A stretch of DNA of 64,000 bases from Myrica gale (Eukaryota > Streptophyta > Magnoliopsida > Fagales > Myricaceae), in assembly GCA_963930655.1 (NCBI GenBank), contig OZ005601.1, positions 24,490,921 through 24,554,920 on the forward strand. The letters run 5' to 3'. Position 1 is the first letter of the stretch, and every line of letters starts with the position of its first letter. The position numbers and the translations under genes are program-made. Under the pieces are notes generated by a model. That model saw only the letters and a program-made list of their open reading frames with translations. It was not told the DNA's origin and did not search any database. Of this stretch, positions 34,601 to 45,710 are shown one piece after another.

Positions 34601-37600
34601 GCACAGGAGCGGGTTGCAACTGGTCCTGGGGAATCAGCTTTTTCTGATAGCAATGATTCATCTAGTGTTCGTGTTCCACCTACAGCTCACATTCGCAGGC
34701 ATGCTGCTCGGCTGTTGACTATCCTTTCGCTTCTTCCAAATGCCCAGAAACAAATTGCAGAGGATAAAAATTGGTGCAAATGGCTCGAGGATTGTGCAAA
34801 TGGAAAGATTCCAGGTTGCAATGACCTTAAGATGCAAAGTTATGCCAGGGCAACACTTCTAAATATATTTTGCAATCAACAGATTAACCGAGACTCTGCA
34901 GACGGGAAACTGCCTAAAGCTACTATTTCAGAGAAAAATAAGAATTGTCCCCGATATGATGACATGATATTTTTAATCAATCCCGAAAGGCCTCACTGGA
35001 AGTGTCCTGAAAACGTAGAGGAGGACATAGTTCAAACAGAGAAATCTTCTTCGGCTGAGTCTAACACGGTTGCCTGTGGGGGTACGCATGTAACCCCAAA
35101 TGATGGTGATTTCTCTGGTTCTGCTGATGTATCTTTCATTGGCTCAAAATCAGAGCAGCCTCTGCTAGATGTTGTTTTCGTACATGGCATCCAAGGTGGG
35201 GCATATAGGTCTTGGCGCATAGCTGAGGACAAATCCTCAACTAAGTTTGGCTTGGTAGAAAAGATTGATCAGGAAGCAGGGAAGCTAGGAACCTTTTGGC
35301 CAGGCGAGTGGCTTTCATCTGACTTTCCTCAAGCTCGCATATTTACTATCAAATACAAGGTGTGGGGATTGAGCCCGTTTGTAATTTAAGTTGTTCATAT
35401 TTTGCTCTCTATGTCTTCCTCTCTAGCATCTAACCCAGAATTGCATGTTTTTATGTAGACAAATCTTACACAATGGTCTGGAGCTAGCCTTCCTATTCAG
35501 GTTTGTCAAATTTGGTTGAAAATTGAGAAGTATCCTAATGTCATTTGCATCGTTAAGGCACATGATGGGGTGTTACCAGGAATTCAAAATAGTAGTAGAC
35601 AGAAATTATAATTAATATGCAACAATTTTTCTTTTATACATATAAGGTAATATTTCAAGATTCTTTTTAGTTGTGGAGCTTGGGAGGAAACATTTAACTC
35701 ATTGTATTTCTTTTCTAGCTCGACTTGAGAGTTCTTGTTTTCGTACTTTATTATTAACTGGAATTCATGATCCAATGTTTTCAAAATTTAAACTTCTCTT
35801 TTGATGACTATCATCCTAGTTAATCTAGGCTAGTACATGGTGATAATGTCATTTGCTTTCTTTTCATTGTTGTTTTGATCTGCTTCCACTGGAAACATAT
35901 GCAGGAAGTTAGCTCCATGCTGTTGGAGAAGCTTGTTGCTGCAGGCATTGGGAATCGGCCCATTGTGTTTGTGGCTCACAGGTGTTTATAGTTGTATGAG
36001 GAAGGAAAGTGTGTGGGTTCATGCCAGCATGTGTGCATGCATGTATTTGCTTCAGGCATTTGGAATCGGGCTGTTGCTTGGTCTTTTTTCCTATAGTTTG
36101 TTGCATGATCATGGTTTTAGTTTTGGGTACTGATTAACATGCCTTTGAGTGATGCAAGGATGTCGACGACATCATGTGTCCGGCAAAAAGCTTTTTGGTA
36201 TCCCCCTTCATCAATAGGTTGGAAAAGGGGAAAGTGTAGTTCGGAACTGGTGTTGCTAACTTCCTAATAGGCTTCTTCGGAAGTGTTTCCCCCTTTTTTT
36301 GATGCAGTAGATAATGTAACAGATTATTTGGAAGTTTCATGTCTAAAATTTATGTTGTTGGCTAGTTTCACATAACAGATTGTAGGCATCTTTGTTTCAA
36401 CCTTCGTCCTTAAGTTTACTCTAGGTTTATTTGCCGAACAAGCTTGTTTCATTTAATTATCCAATGGTTAGTCAGGCTGTGATTTCATCTGTAATCGGTA
36501 TATGATTGGGAAATGAACTAATTGTCAAATTTTGAGAAGTTCTAAGACATTCAGAGTGGGCATGATTCTGATTTTTCTTCTGTTAGTTCATGGCATATGG
36601 TGTGTTTACTTGTGGATTGCATTATTTTTAATGTATTGACTTTGTCTCATCTGCAGCATGGGAGGGTTGGTTGTCAAGCAGATGCTGTATAAAGCCAAGG
36701 CAGAAAATATTGATAACCTAGTGAACAACACCATTGGAATTGTATGTTGTGATCAATAATTTTCTACCATTGCAGGTCCTATTTCCTTCAATTATTATTT
36801 TTACATGATTGTTTTTTTTCCTTGATTCAGGTGTTCTATAGCTGCCCACATTTTGGCAGCAAACTAGCAGACGTGCCTTGGAGAATGGGCCTCGTGTTTC
36901 GTCCTGCCCCTACTGTTAGTATTTGGTCTTCATAAATTAAGCCTTTTTCAGGTGTTTGACTTGGTATAATAGAAACTAATCCCGAATTGATGTTAAAAGC
37001 ATTTAGTTCATTGTTTCTTAGATAGGGGAGCTAAGAAGTGGATCTCCACGACTAGTAGAGCTCAATGACTTCGTTCGACAGCTTCATAAGAAAGGGGTTG
37101 TTGATGTTCTCAGTTTCTGTGAGGTAGTACACAGCTAGGTACAAATTGTCTCTCTATTCCTCTGTCTCTCTTTGTGAGTTCAAGACTTAGCTGTGACTGT
37201 TTTGCAGACCAAGGTAACTCCAATTGTTGAAGGTTATGGAGGATGGGCCTTCCGAATGGAAATAGTACCAATTGAATCAGCATATCCTGGATTTGGTGAA
37301 CTTGTTGTAAGTACAAGTTTGATAAACATATCACTTGAAACTAAGAAGAAATAAAGGCCTTATGCCCAAATAATCATTGGTGCTTTTTAAGATCAGGACA
37401 CTGGGGAGAAGCTCCATTGCATTTGTACCGTTTTTGCTTTTCAATATTACTGTATGCTTTGTGTATCTCACTTCAGGGTTTGTTAGATAAAGTCCTCCAT
37501 AGTTCTCCATGGCATTTACATGGTTGCCCGTGATAATACAGAATGTTTTCATTATTGTCTGCATCTGGTACTGGAGATCCTTTCTGACTAGAGTAGCTAT

Positions 37601-38039
37601 CCATTAGATTGACCCCTCAACGAAGAGAGGGAAAAAAAAAGGGCAATAGAAAAATGCGGAATTCTTCGCTCCGGTGTTTTGTTGTGTTATGTTGATTATG
37701 AATTCCCAGAGCTCTGAGGTGATCAACTAGAGGAACGAGTTGAGCGGATGCGAAGGCCTTTTATTCTCTTACTGGATTTCACGTGCATGTTTCATCTTTT
37801 TTAAGGAACTTGGCTTCAATTCCTTCTGTTTAACTAATGATAATCTTCAATGATGGTACCTGTTGTATGTTTATCATTTTTCCTCTCCCTCATTCATTCT
37901 CTTATATATGCATATATTTTTGAATCAGGTTTTAGAGTCAACAGATCATATTAATTCATGCAAGCCAATCAACCGCGCGGATCCTTCATATGCAGAAACA
38001 TTGAAATTTTTGCTGAAGATGAAAGCCCGTTATACATGA
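31605..38039 (+). CDS. SERAC1-like alpha/beta hydrolase with armadillo-type region, 10 exons, 1,212 residues
   Basis: Exons are 31605-32333, 32843-34003, 34211-35359, 35459-35500, 35905-35981, 36657-36741, 36831-36914, 37022-37123, 37208-37306 and 37929-38039; every join keeps frame and uses GT-AG. The Arg-rich N-terminus (MLRLRFRTRRSLCF) followed by a hydrophobic helix (about 64-84, NFVIAISATLASALIASYAV) suggests a mitochondrial presequence and membrane anchor. Residues from about 140 to 900 are helical-repeat-like. The C-terminal hydrolase begins LDVVFVHGIQGGAYRSWR, and has the nucleophile elbow AHSMGG (Ser about 1053) and FYSCPHFGSKLAD. A C-terminal STDHINSC probably holds the catalytic His. 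Animal SERAC1 takes part in phosphatidylglycerol remodelling; the role of plant homologues is less certain. No lesion is seen. The codon for the predicted nucleophile Ser is split by intron 5 (AG|C). Confidence 0.93.
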
Positions 38040-38607
38040 AGAGATGCTTTTACTATGGATTCTTTGCATCAAATTTCTGCAGCTGAACATTGGCAATGGC
38101 TGACGCCAGGTTTGACTGTGGCGGTGGTGAACACAAGCATACAAGCTGCAGAAGACAGATTTTAACAGGTTCAAGTGCCATTCATCTTGCAAGTCTGGCA
38201 GCCTGTAAATCGGAATCCTCACCTGTTGAGATGATGCCCCATGGACATGATCATGTTCAATATATACACAAGTTTTCTGTTTCCAATTTTTTCATTTGTT
38301 TGTACATCAGCAACACGTCCTCTGTTTCAGCTTTTGTACGGCCCACCTTTGCGACTCTCTCCCTCATTACTTACTGATTTTCTTGTATTTTTTACACACG
38401 AGCCTACCTTTGGCTTTGTGGACAAAGGTGTTGTATGTACTTGAAATAATACAATACGAATAAGTAAAATGATGCGGAGTACTCGTATCGTTGCTGTGAT
38501 ACCTAAAAGAGCAGGGCCGAGGAGGCCACTTGGTTTTTCGAGCTCACTCGTAGGGTCATAGGTTCGGCGACTAAAGGCCCATATGAACCAACTTTGCACA
38601 TTATAAA
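38040..38607 (+). other. 3' UTR and downstream region of the SERAC1-like gene; copy 1 of a duplicated segment
   Basis: Sequence from about 38143 (CTGCAGAAGACAGATTTTAA) to 38600 recurs at 51617-51945 with small differences and deletions. Shared landmarks are GATGATGCCCCATGGACATG and TTTTTCGAGCT.ACTCGTAGG. The AATAATACAATAC stretch near 38444 could serve as polyadenylation signal. Homology ends where TE-derived DNA begins near 38608. Confidence 0.85.
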
Positions 38608-40280
38608 CAGTAAGGTCTTTCTTATCAAATTATAAAATATCATTATATTTGAGTATATAATATTAATAAATTCTTGTTAAAAATTCTTCTTCTAGTTTAT
38701 ATTCAATATTTATTAATATATTATTTCCAACGATATCTGAAAACTATTCTAGATAGAATAATAAAAACTACTATAAACACAGACAAAATTAGAATAACAC
38801 TCCAATACCGAGTTTATAATAATATCAATTTTCTCCTAGACAAAATAACCATAACTACAGAAAAATGCTAGTTAAAATACAAACAAAAGTAAAAGGTTTA
38901 GAATAATAGCACATGGTGCCTTAGTGACTAGTTGATGTAGGGGGATCCGAGTCAGACTACGTTGAGCTGTCAGATTGCAAATTGATAGCGTTGAATTACC
39001 TGGAGCGGGTAGATCAGCGCAAGGATAGCAAGAAATTGTGATCTAGTCTAATTGGGGCAGTTTCCATGCACATGTCGGTTTTTTTACCATAACTTTGGCC
39101 ACAAGTGTCCGATTCGCGCCCGTGACCCCAATTCGGAAAGCTCTTTTCGGCGCGCACGTCATGGTCACCCAGCTATGCTCGGTGGACCTCGTTTTCGAGC
39201 CCTGAATTCTCTGTTTTCCCTTTCAAATTCTTATTTTTAGTTAATTTTTGCTACTTATGGTAATCTTCCATTTATCGATTAGATAGTAATTCTGAACCCG
39301 ACTTGGGCTAGATTTTTGGCAGTCTATTTATTTTATTATGTATTTCATTTTGGTAATACTTTTAGGGTTTTTCTATTTTTGGTAAAATCCTATTAAGGGT
39401 CGGTTTTAGCTATTTTAACCCGGCTTGTGGGTTGTTTTGATCATTGCTGAATATTGATAATGTTATTGAATCCCAGAGTTTTCTCTGAGTTTTTGGGACA
39501 AATTCCCTATTTTCCTTGCAAATTTCCTATTGAACTAACCTACAGAATAATCTCTTTTCAGTTCGGCGTCACTAGTGGTCTTGATTTTTTTAAAAAAAAG
39601 GGCGAAAAAATAAGAGTTAATCAGAAGCACTAAGAAATAATATGGATACAATAGACTGAATGAGAGGATTTTTCTAAGTTTTTTACTTAACAAAAAAATA
39701 AGTACTTGCTCACCTAATTTAGCAAATATTTTAGTATGTTAAGTCTCTTTTAATTAATAAAAGTTTACGGGTACTTCTGTTTGGATCAATTAGCACCTAA
39801 TGGTTTTGATTAAAGAGATAGACTTTATTGATCAATTTAAACTCGCATATAAAAGTAAGGAGTAAATGGTTCCTTAAATCAATGCTTTTGAAATTAAAAA
39901 ATAATAATTAAAGCTGTAAACAAATGATTAAATGAGGTAACTTTTAAGTTAATTTTTGAGTCCTCTAATAATATTAGACATTCTTTTAATGGGGCCTATT
40001 AAAAAAATTAATTTGAAATTTGGAGATTGTTTTTTATTAGACTTTTACAAGATGTTGATAGCATCTTTAATATATATAATTGAATGGTATTAGAGACGGA
40101 GAAAAAGAGTATAAATGAAAAGGTGATTGATTTTTATTGGAATTTGAGATTTAAGGAAGTACGTATAAAAGTTTTTAGATTTTATTATTTACCTTAAAAA
40201 ATGTCTACTTTTTCACAAATTTAATGAAAACATATATGAGAATTTTCAATATATCCGTTTAATTGTGAGAAGAGGAATAC
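38608..40280. mobile_element. TE-derived block: relative of the 2560-3649 hAT-like element, split by another insertion
   Basis: TTTAGAATAATAGCA (38897) followed by GCCTTAGTGAC matches TTTAGAATAATAGCATCTAGG and TTTAGTGACC at 2877. After an interruption, AATAAGAGTT.A.CAGAAGCAC resumes near 39611, as in the first element. The block replaces the part of the duplicated locus that would hold heme oxygenase exons 1-2. I could not define its inverted ends. Confidence 0.5.
38929..39613. mobile_element. Probable gypsy-type LTR/3' fragment inserted in the hAT-like block
   Basis: The segment interrupts the hAT-like homology. It contains CATAACTTTGGCCACAAGTG and TTCGCGCCCGTGACC, a style of sequence common in plant gypsy LTR ends. 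No coding domain or second LTR is present, so it is a fragment. Confidence 0.35.
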
Positions 40281-41030
40281 TTTTTCTAATAGCTTGTTAA
40301 TATTTGGAGATGATCCTACAGAGAATATATATATGTTGACTGACTGGACTGCTGCAAGGCTTCCATATCTGACCTTGTATCATAACTTCAGGCCGGACTG
40401 GAACTTTGTTGGTGCTTTGTCTGTATTCTTCGTGTTACTTATTTGACAAAAACATGTTTTGCTCTTGACTTTGCAGTAAGTATGATCAACAGATTAGGCT
40501 TACTCTTCTGGTTCCCTACAATTTTTGTTTAGTTTCCAGGCAAATGATAATTTCATTCACAACTACACAAAATACAGGATGCACACCACAAAGCAGAAAC
40601 CAAAAGCCAGTTACAGGCCGGTAAACGGCAGAAGGGCTTAAACAGAAACAACGAGACCTGAAATTCGGAACTAACAAATAGAAGCCAATACAAAGTATAG
40701 AATACAAAGTCTATGAAAGCATCCCACACCGTAACAAAGCAACTCCTCCAGAAGCCGGAAATTGAATCTACTTGAAAAATGTGATCAAGCTTACACTGCG
40801 CCAACAAAAATCATATATATTGATAATTAGTAAACATCCAAGTTAATTCAATCAAAGAAGGGGGGGGGGGAATATGAATTAGGAATAAGAAATTAATATA
40901 TGGCGGCCGGAATTAACCTGTGGGAACATGGAAAAGACCAATACAAAGTATATAATGCCCACCAATAAAATCAAACTGCCAGTTCTGCTTTCGGAAATTC
41001 AAACTATTTCTGCCTGCAAGCTGCACGAAG
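40281..41030 (-). pseudogene. Relic of duplicated heme oxygenase intron and metallophosphoesterase exons
   Basis: 40281-40475 matches the intron after heme oxygenase exon 2 (53205-53395; shared CTGCAAGGCTTCCATATCTG). It then jumps to the metallophosphoesterase 3' end (GATCAACAGATTAGGCTTAC at about 40488, as at 55101). About 190 bp of foreign sequence follows. 40709-40800 then matches exon 12 (CTCCAGAAGCCGGAAATTGA) and 40917-41030 matches exon 11 (AAGACCAATACAAAGTATAT). Large deletions separate these blocks, so no protein can be made. Orientation is given for the metallophosphoesterase part. Confidence 0.85.
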
Positions 41031-41553
41031 AAAGGTACGAGGTGCATTAAAAATGTTCTACTTGTTCCAAGTCATCAGAGGTATGGACACTACAATCTCA
41101 ACTCTTTCAGAAGGAAATGAGATTTGAGATTTGCCTCTCTTAGGAGAAGTATACACAATCCTACTTATTAGGAAAAGTATATTAGACATAATCATTAGTA
41201 TATCTTTATTTTGAAGGTTGATTTTTCTGCCTCTGTACTCAGGACTTCCACATGCTGAAGAGGTTAATGAATCTAGTTGCAAAAAAAGAAATGATTTTTG
41301 TTGAGTTTTAGAATCTCAAATTTGTGATTTACTGACTACCTTCTTGCTTTCTTTTCAGGAACAAGTTTTTTCTCCAACTTGTAGAGGGAAGAGGAAAGTA
41401 GTGATATCAACAAATATTGGGGAGACATCATTGACTTAGGAGGTGACCTCTCGGCACTCCAGAGCAACTTTTGATGGGCGTGATTAGTTAAAAGGAACCA
41501 GACAGTGCATGTTTCTCCAACCTTATTCTTCTACTGATTGCAGGTAGTTTTCT
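41031..41553. other. Unassigned sequence after the duplication breakpoint
   Basis: Homology to the intact locus stops near 41024. No frame or repeat is recognised in this part. Confidence 0.4.
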
Positions 41554-42069
41554 GTGTAACGCCCCGTGCACAAACTCCAAACGGAAAGATTTTCGTATAA
41601 AATAAAGTTTTTTCACCATGGATAATCATTTATCTAGGCCCTAATATTTCAACTAATTTTGTACAACCTCAGCAAAATATTCATAAAACGTAAAAAGACC
41701 CAAAAATATCAATCCGGACCCTAAATTTTACATTAGCATATCCGATATTTCCAATATCGACGATCTCCCAAAATAATACAATATCGAATTCCCCAACATT
41801 AATCTTCAAAAGTACTCTGGAAAACACGCTTTCGAAACACAAATATCTCTGAAGCTCCTCGAACTTCTCTAATTTCGTCAACTCTGGAAAATATGAAAAT
41901 AAGGGGTGAGCTACGACTAGCTCAGTAGTAAGTCAATGGGGGTTGGGGAAAAGACAATTTTATCACAATAACAGAAATCCAGAATAAAACACCGTGAGTC
42001 ATACCGAATCCAAAAATACAAGTTTATAACAAAAATATCCAAGGTCACGCAATATAGGGAAATCAACAA

Positions 42070-42215
42070 TGGTCACACAGACCTCCAGGCCACAAAGACC
42101 TCCAAATACCAGGCAACACAGACCTCTAGGTCACAAAGACCTCCAAATACCACGAGGGGTATCAAATTGGCCACACAGACCACAAGGATAAATTGGCCAC
42201 AAAGACCATATAGAT
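42070..42215. repeat. Short tandem repeats of CACA.AGACC(TCCA) type
   Basis: Units such as CACACAGACCTCCAGGCCA and CACAAAGACCTCCAAATACCA alternate at least six times, decaying to GGCCACAAAGACC. Confidence 0.75.
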
Positions 42216-42594
42216 ATATCACCAGCGCAAGGATAATTTTCACAACATGCTCACCAAAACAAGTTATAATTATTTAAATTGAGTTTCACAAAATCTCGAC
42301 AATCTCATTTTCCCCAAAAATTTGTTCAGTTCCCCAAATAATACAGCAAAACCATTTAAAATACGGTGCACGTTCAAAATTCCATTGAAGAACCACTTAC
42401 ATCAAAATCATATAAAAATACGGTACACGTTTAAAAATTTAACTGAAGAACCACTTACCTCGAACACTTAAACAATCATTAAAGTTTGTCCAATAATTAC
42501 TGAAAAATCTCTCAGAAACTAGTAGCACCACCTCAATCCAAATTTTTTGGTCTCTAATAAACATTCTCTGCAACTATTTATTAAGCTCAATCTC

Positions 42595-42860
42595 TCCAAC
42601 TTTAAAATTCAAACATATCTCTATCCATCACTTTTAAATTCAAACATAAGATCTTTATCCATATATTTCAAATTCAAATATAAGAATAATCTTTATCCAT
42701 ATCTTAACCTTTAAATTAAAACTCAAGATCAAATCTTTATTCAAACCTTTAAATTCAAATATAGATCACATCTCCATATCAGCACCTTTAAATTCAAAAA
42801 TACGATTAAACCTCTATTCAAAAATCAAACATAGGATTAAACCTTATCTCTTCATTTAAA
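42595..42860. repeat. Degenerate tandem repeat of TTTAAATTCAAA.ATA.GAT type
   Basis: About seven diverged units of 30-45 bp, each with a (T)AAATTCAAA core followed by a CTTTATCCATA-like part. The array lies at the end of the LTR-like region. Confidence 0.65.
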
Positions 42861-43088
42861 ATTCGAATTACTCACTTACACATTTTTCGGGAGGAAGTAT
42901 TACAATCTGTGTTGTTGATAGTGGATTCTCAAAACAGCGATTCCCAGTCATAGGCAAGCTGATTGGTTTGAGAATTTTTGAGATCAGTGTAAATTTGGGT
43001 TCCAAGAATGAATTTAACTTATTGTTGCTGCTAACCAAGTTTGTTTGCCTTTTCAATTACTCATTGTCGTCAGCTTATGTTATTATAA

Positions 43089-45710
43089 ATGGACTGCTCA
43101 AGTTCATGTTTGGAGAATAAGAGAGAAGTTGAATCCAAATATAACGACCATGATGTGACTGACGAAGATGACCCTAAAATTGGTTAGGCTTGTTGTGGCT
43201 TTGATAATTTTGCGTGAAATTATTTTTCTTTCACCCAAGTATGGCTTTGAAAATTGCATTTCTTATTAAATTTTTTTAACGTAATTTAGAGTTGGATGAT
43301 AAAGAAGACGGGGATGATAAAACAACGAATGATGTGGTATCCGATATGATAAATGAGGATGAGAAAATTGAAGAACCTAAGACATCAATGCTCTTTGATT
43401 CAGCGGACGAAGTTTTCCTGTACTACGTAAAGTATGCTAAGCAAGAGGGTTTTGCAGTGGTGAAAAGAGGCAACAGAAGAAGTGAGGGGGTTCTCACCCA
43501 CGTAACTTATACATGTATTCGTGAAGGCAAACAAAGGAAAGCCAAAACTGATGTTGCGCCAACAACAATTAAAACCAATTGCCCAGCCAGGATTTGTGCA
43601 GTGTTACGTGCCACTGGACAGTGGATGTTGAGAAAGGTTGTGATTGAACATAACCATAGTCTAAGCCCAGGCAAAGTAAGGTTAATGAAATGTCATAGGC
43701 AGATAGAAGCTTCTGTGAAAAGAAGGCTAGATATAAATGATAGAGTTGGAATCCGTACAAATAAGAATTTTGGATCTCTTGTTGTTGAAATGAGGGGCAT
43801 GAAAATCTTTCCTTCAGAGAGAGAGATTGTTGAAATTTTATTAACAAGGCAAGAGAGCTTCGGCTGGGTAAAGGAGGTGGTCAAGCACTTAGTGACTATT
43901 TCAGTAGAATGCAAAAAAAAAAATTTGGCTTCTACTATGTGATGGACATGGATGACGATTGTCGGTTGCGAAATGTGTTTTGGTGTGATGCACGAAGTAG
44001 AGCAGCATATGAGGACTTTGGGGATGTCATTTCTTTTGACACGACGTACTTGACCAATAGATATGACATGTCATTCGCTCCTTTCGTAGGTGTGAATCAC
44101 CACGGTCAGTCAATGCTTTTTGGGGCAGCACTTATATCAAATGAGGATACAGACACCTTTGTGTGGTTGTTTGAAACTTGGTTGGGTTGCATTAACGGTA
44201 AAGCTCCAGGTGCAATCTTAACAGATCAGGTCAGGGCCATGAAGAATGCAATTGAAATAGTTTTCAGCGACAAGGCACGACATAGATATTGTTTGTGGCA
44301 TATTATGAGAAAACTACAAGAAAAGTTTGATTTCCATGGTATTAAGGTTGTCTTGAATAATTGTGTGTATCAATCTGAAACCTGTGAACAGTTCGAGGAA
44401 AATTGGAAGTTTCTAATTGAGACTTACCAATTAGAAGATAACACATGGTTGGATGGGTTATACGGTGAGAAGACTTTTTGGGTCTCGGCATATGTGAAAA
44501 ATATATTTTGGGCGGGAATGAATACAACTCAGCGAAGTGAAAGTATGAATGCGTTTTTTGATGGTTATGTGCACTCACAGACCACACTAAAGGAATTTGT
44601 TGATCAGTTTGACAGTACTTTGAGGAAAATGGTTGAGAAGGAGACAAATGCTGATTTTGATTCCTTCAATCGTATAATTCCGTGTTCGAGTCATTTTCCC
44701 AATTAGAAGATAACACATGGTTGGATGGGTTATACGGTGAGAAGACTTTTTGGGTCCCGGCATATGTGAAAAATACATTTTGGGCGGGAATGAATACAAC
44801 TCAGCGGAGTGAAAGTATTAATGCGTTTTTTGATGGTTATGTGCACTCACGGACCACACTAAAGGAATTTGTTGATCAGTTTGGCAGTGCTTTGAGGAAA
44901 ATGGTTGAGAATGAGACAAATGCTGATTTCGATTCCATCAATCGTATAATTCCGTGTTCGAGTCCTTTTCCTTTAGAGAAGAACTTTCAAGCTGTGTATA
45001 CCAACGCGAAGTTCAAAGAAGTTCAGGGGGAGTTTCACAAAGTTATGCAGTGTAATCACTCTTGTCTTAAAGTAGAAGGTGCAATTTTCTACGTACGAAG
45101 TGATCCAGTTAGGGGTTGTAAACCAAACTATAAAAGAAAAATCTCATTGTCTTTACTACAATGATGAAGAAATAGAGGTGAAATGCACATGTGCATTGTT
45201 TGAAACGAGAGGTATCTTGTGCTACCATGTCATTTCTGTGCTGCTATCAAAGAGAGTTTCAAAGTTGTCCTGAAAATATTATCTTGCGAGATGGAGGAAG
45301 GACATAAGGCGATATTACACTTTTATTAAAAGTACGTACGATGCTTTTAACGGTGACCCTAATGATGAAAGATATGACCGCCTGTGCAAGAAGTTTAATG
45401 AACTAGCATCAATCGCCTCGATGGATGTGGGCAAATACGAAAAGGTGCTGGAAAATTTTAATCAGTTGATAAAGAATTCCGTGTACTTGAGCCCATTAGT
45501 GGCTCCCAACAACCTATTGTCGCAATTGCGTTTTCTAGCTGTAATGAAGTCATTCAAAGTAATGATGTTTCGGCGACTCAAAGTAATATGATCCTTAGTC
45601 CTGTTAAGGTTACAAGGAAAGGGAGACCAAGGTCATCAAGAATGGTGTCTGAAATGGAAAAATCGGTGAAGAAGTCACAACGAAAGGTGGCAAACACAAT
45701 TTATTGCTTA
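43089..45710 (+). pseudogene. FAR1-related (FRS/MULE-transposase-derived) gene, broken
   Basis: Exon 1 is 43089-43182 (MDCSSSCLENKREVES); exon 2 begins at 43290. Domains in order: the FAR1 DNA-binding region (EVFLYYVKYAKQEGFAVVKR ... RKVVIEHNHSL), the MULE transposase core (DVISFDTTYLTNRYDMSFAP, GVNHHGQSM, AILTDQ, HRYCLWH), then a SWIM zinc finger (CTCALFETRGILCYH, 45187-45231). A GRPRSSRM tail is near 45630. Damage: a frameshift in the GA run at about 43815-43824; TGA at 43831 in the restored frame where relatives usually have Arg; a 272-bp tandem duplication at 44428-44971 that shifts frame; another shift near 45110; TGA near 45271. FRS proteins are transcription factors domesticated from Mutator-like transposases. 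This one could instead be an element's own transposase. Confidence 0.88.
44428..44971 (+). repeat. 272-bp tandem duplication inside the FRS pseudogene
   Basis: CAATTAGAAGATAACACATG begins both copies, at 44428 and 44700. They differ at about a dozen bases, most of them changing the amino acid, consistent with neutral decay since duplication. 272 is not a multiple of three, so the duplication itself breaks the frame. Confidence 0.95.

Larger units (their letters stand above)
41554..42860. mobile_element. Possible solo LTR of Ty3/gypsy type
   Basis: It opens TGTGTAACGCCCCGTGCAC, resembling the TGTAACGCCCC start of many plant gypsy LTRs. It contains GGGGTGAGCTACGACTAGCT, another common LTR phrase, and several internal repeats. 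The right edge and target duplication were not found. A related phrase (AAGGGGTGAGTTCGATAACT) occurs near 51172. Confidence 0.4.

Noticed and set aside
31605-38039. Reading the SERAC1-like locus as three separate genes because its three long frames are far apart
   Set aside because: Frames join in phase at GT-AG introns and the small exons 4-9 complete one hydrolase domain.
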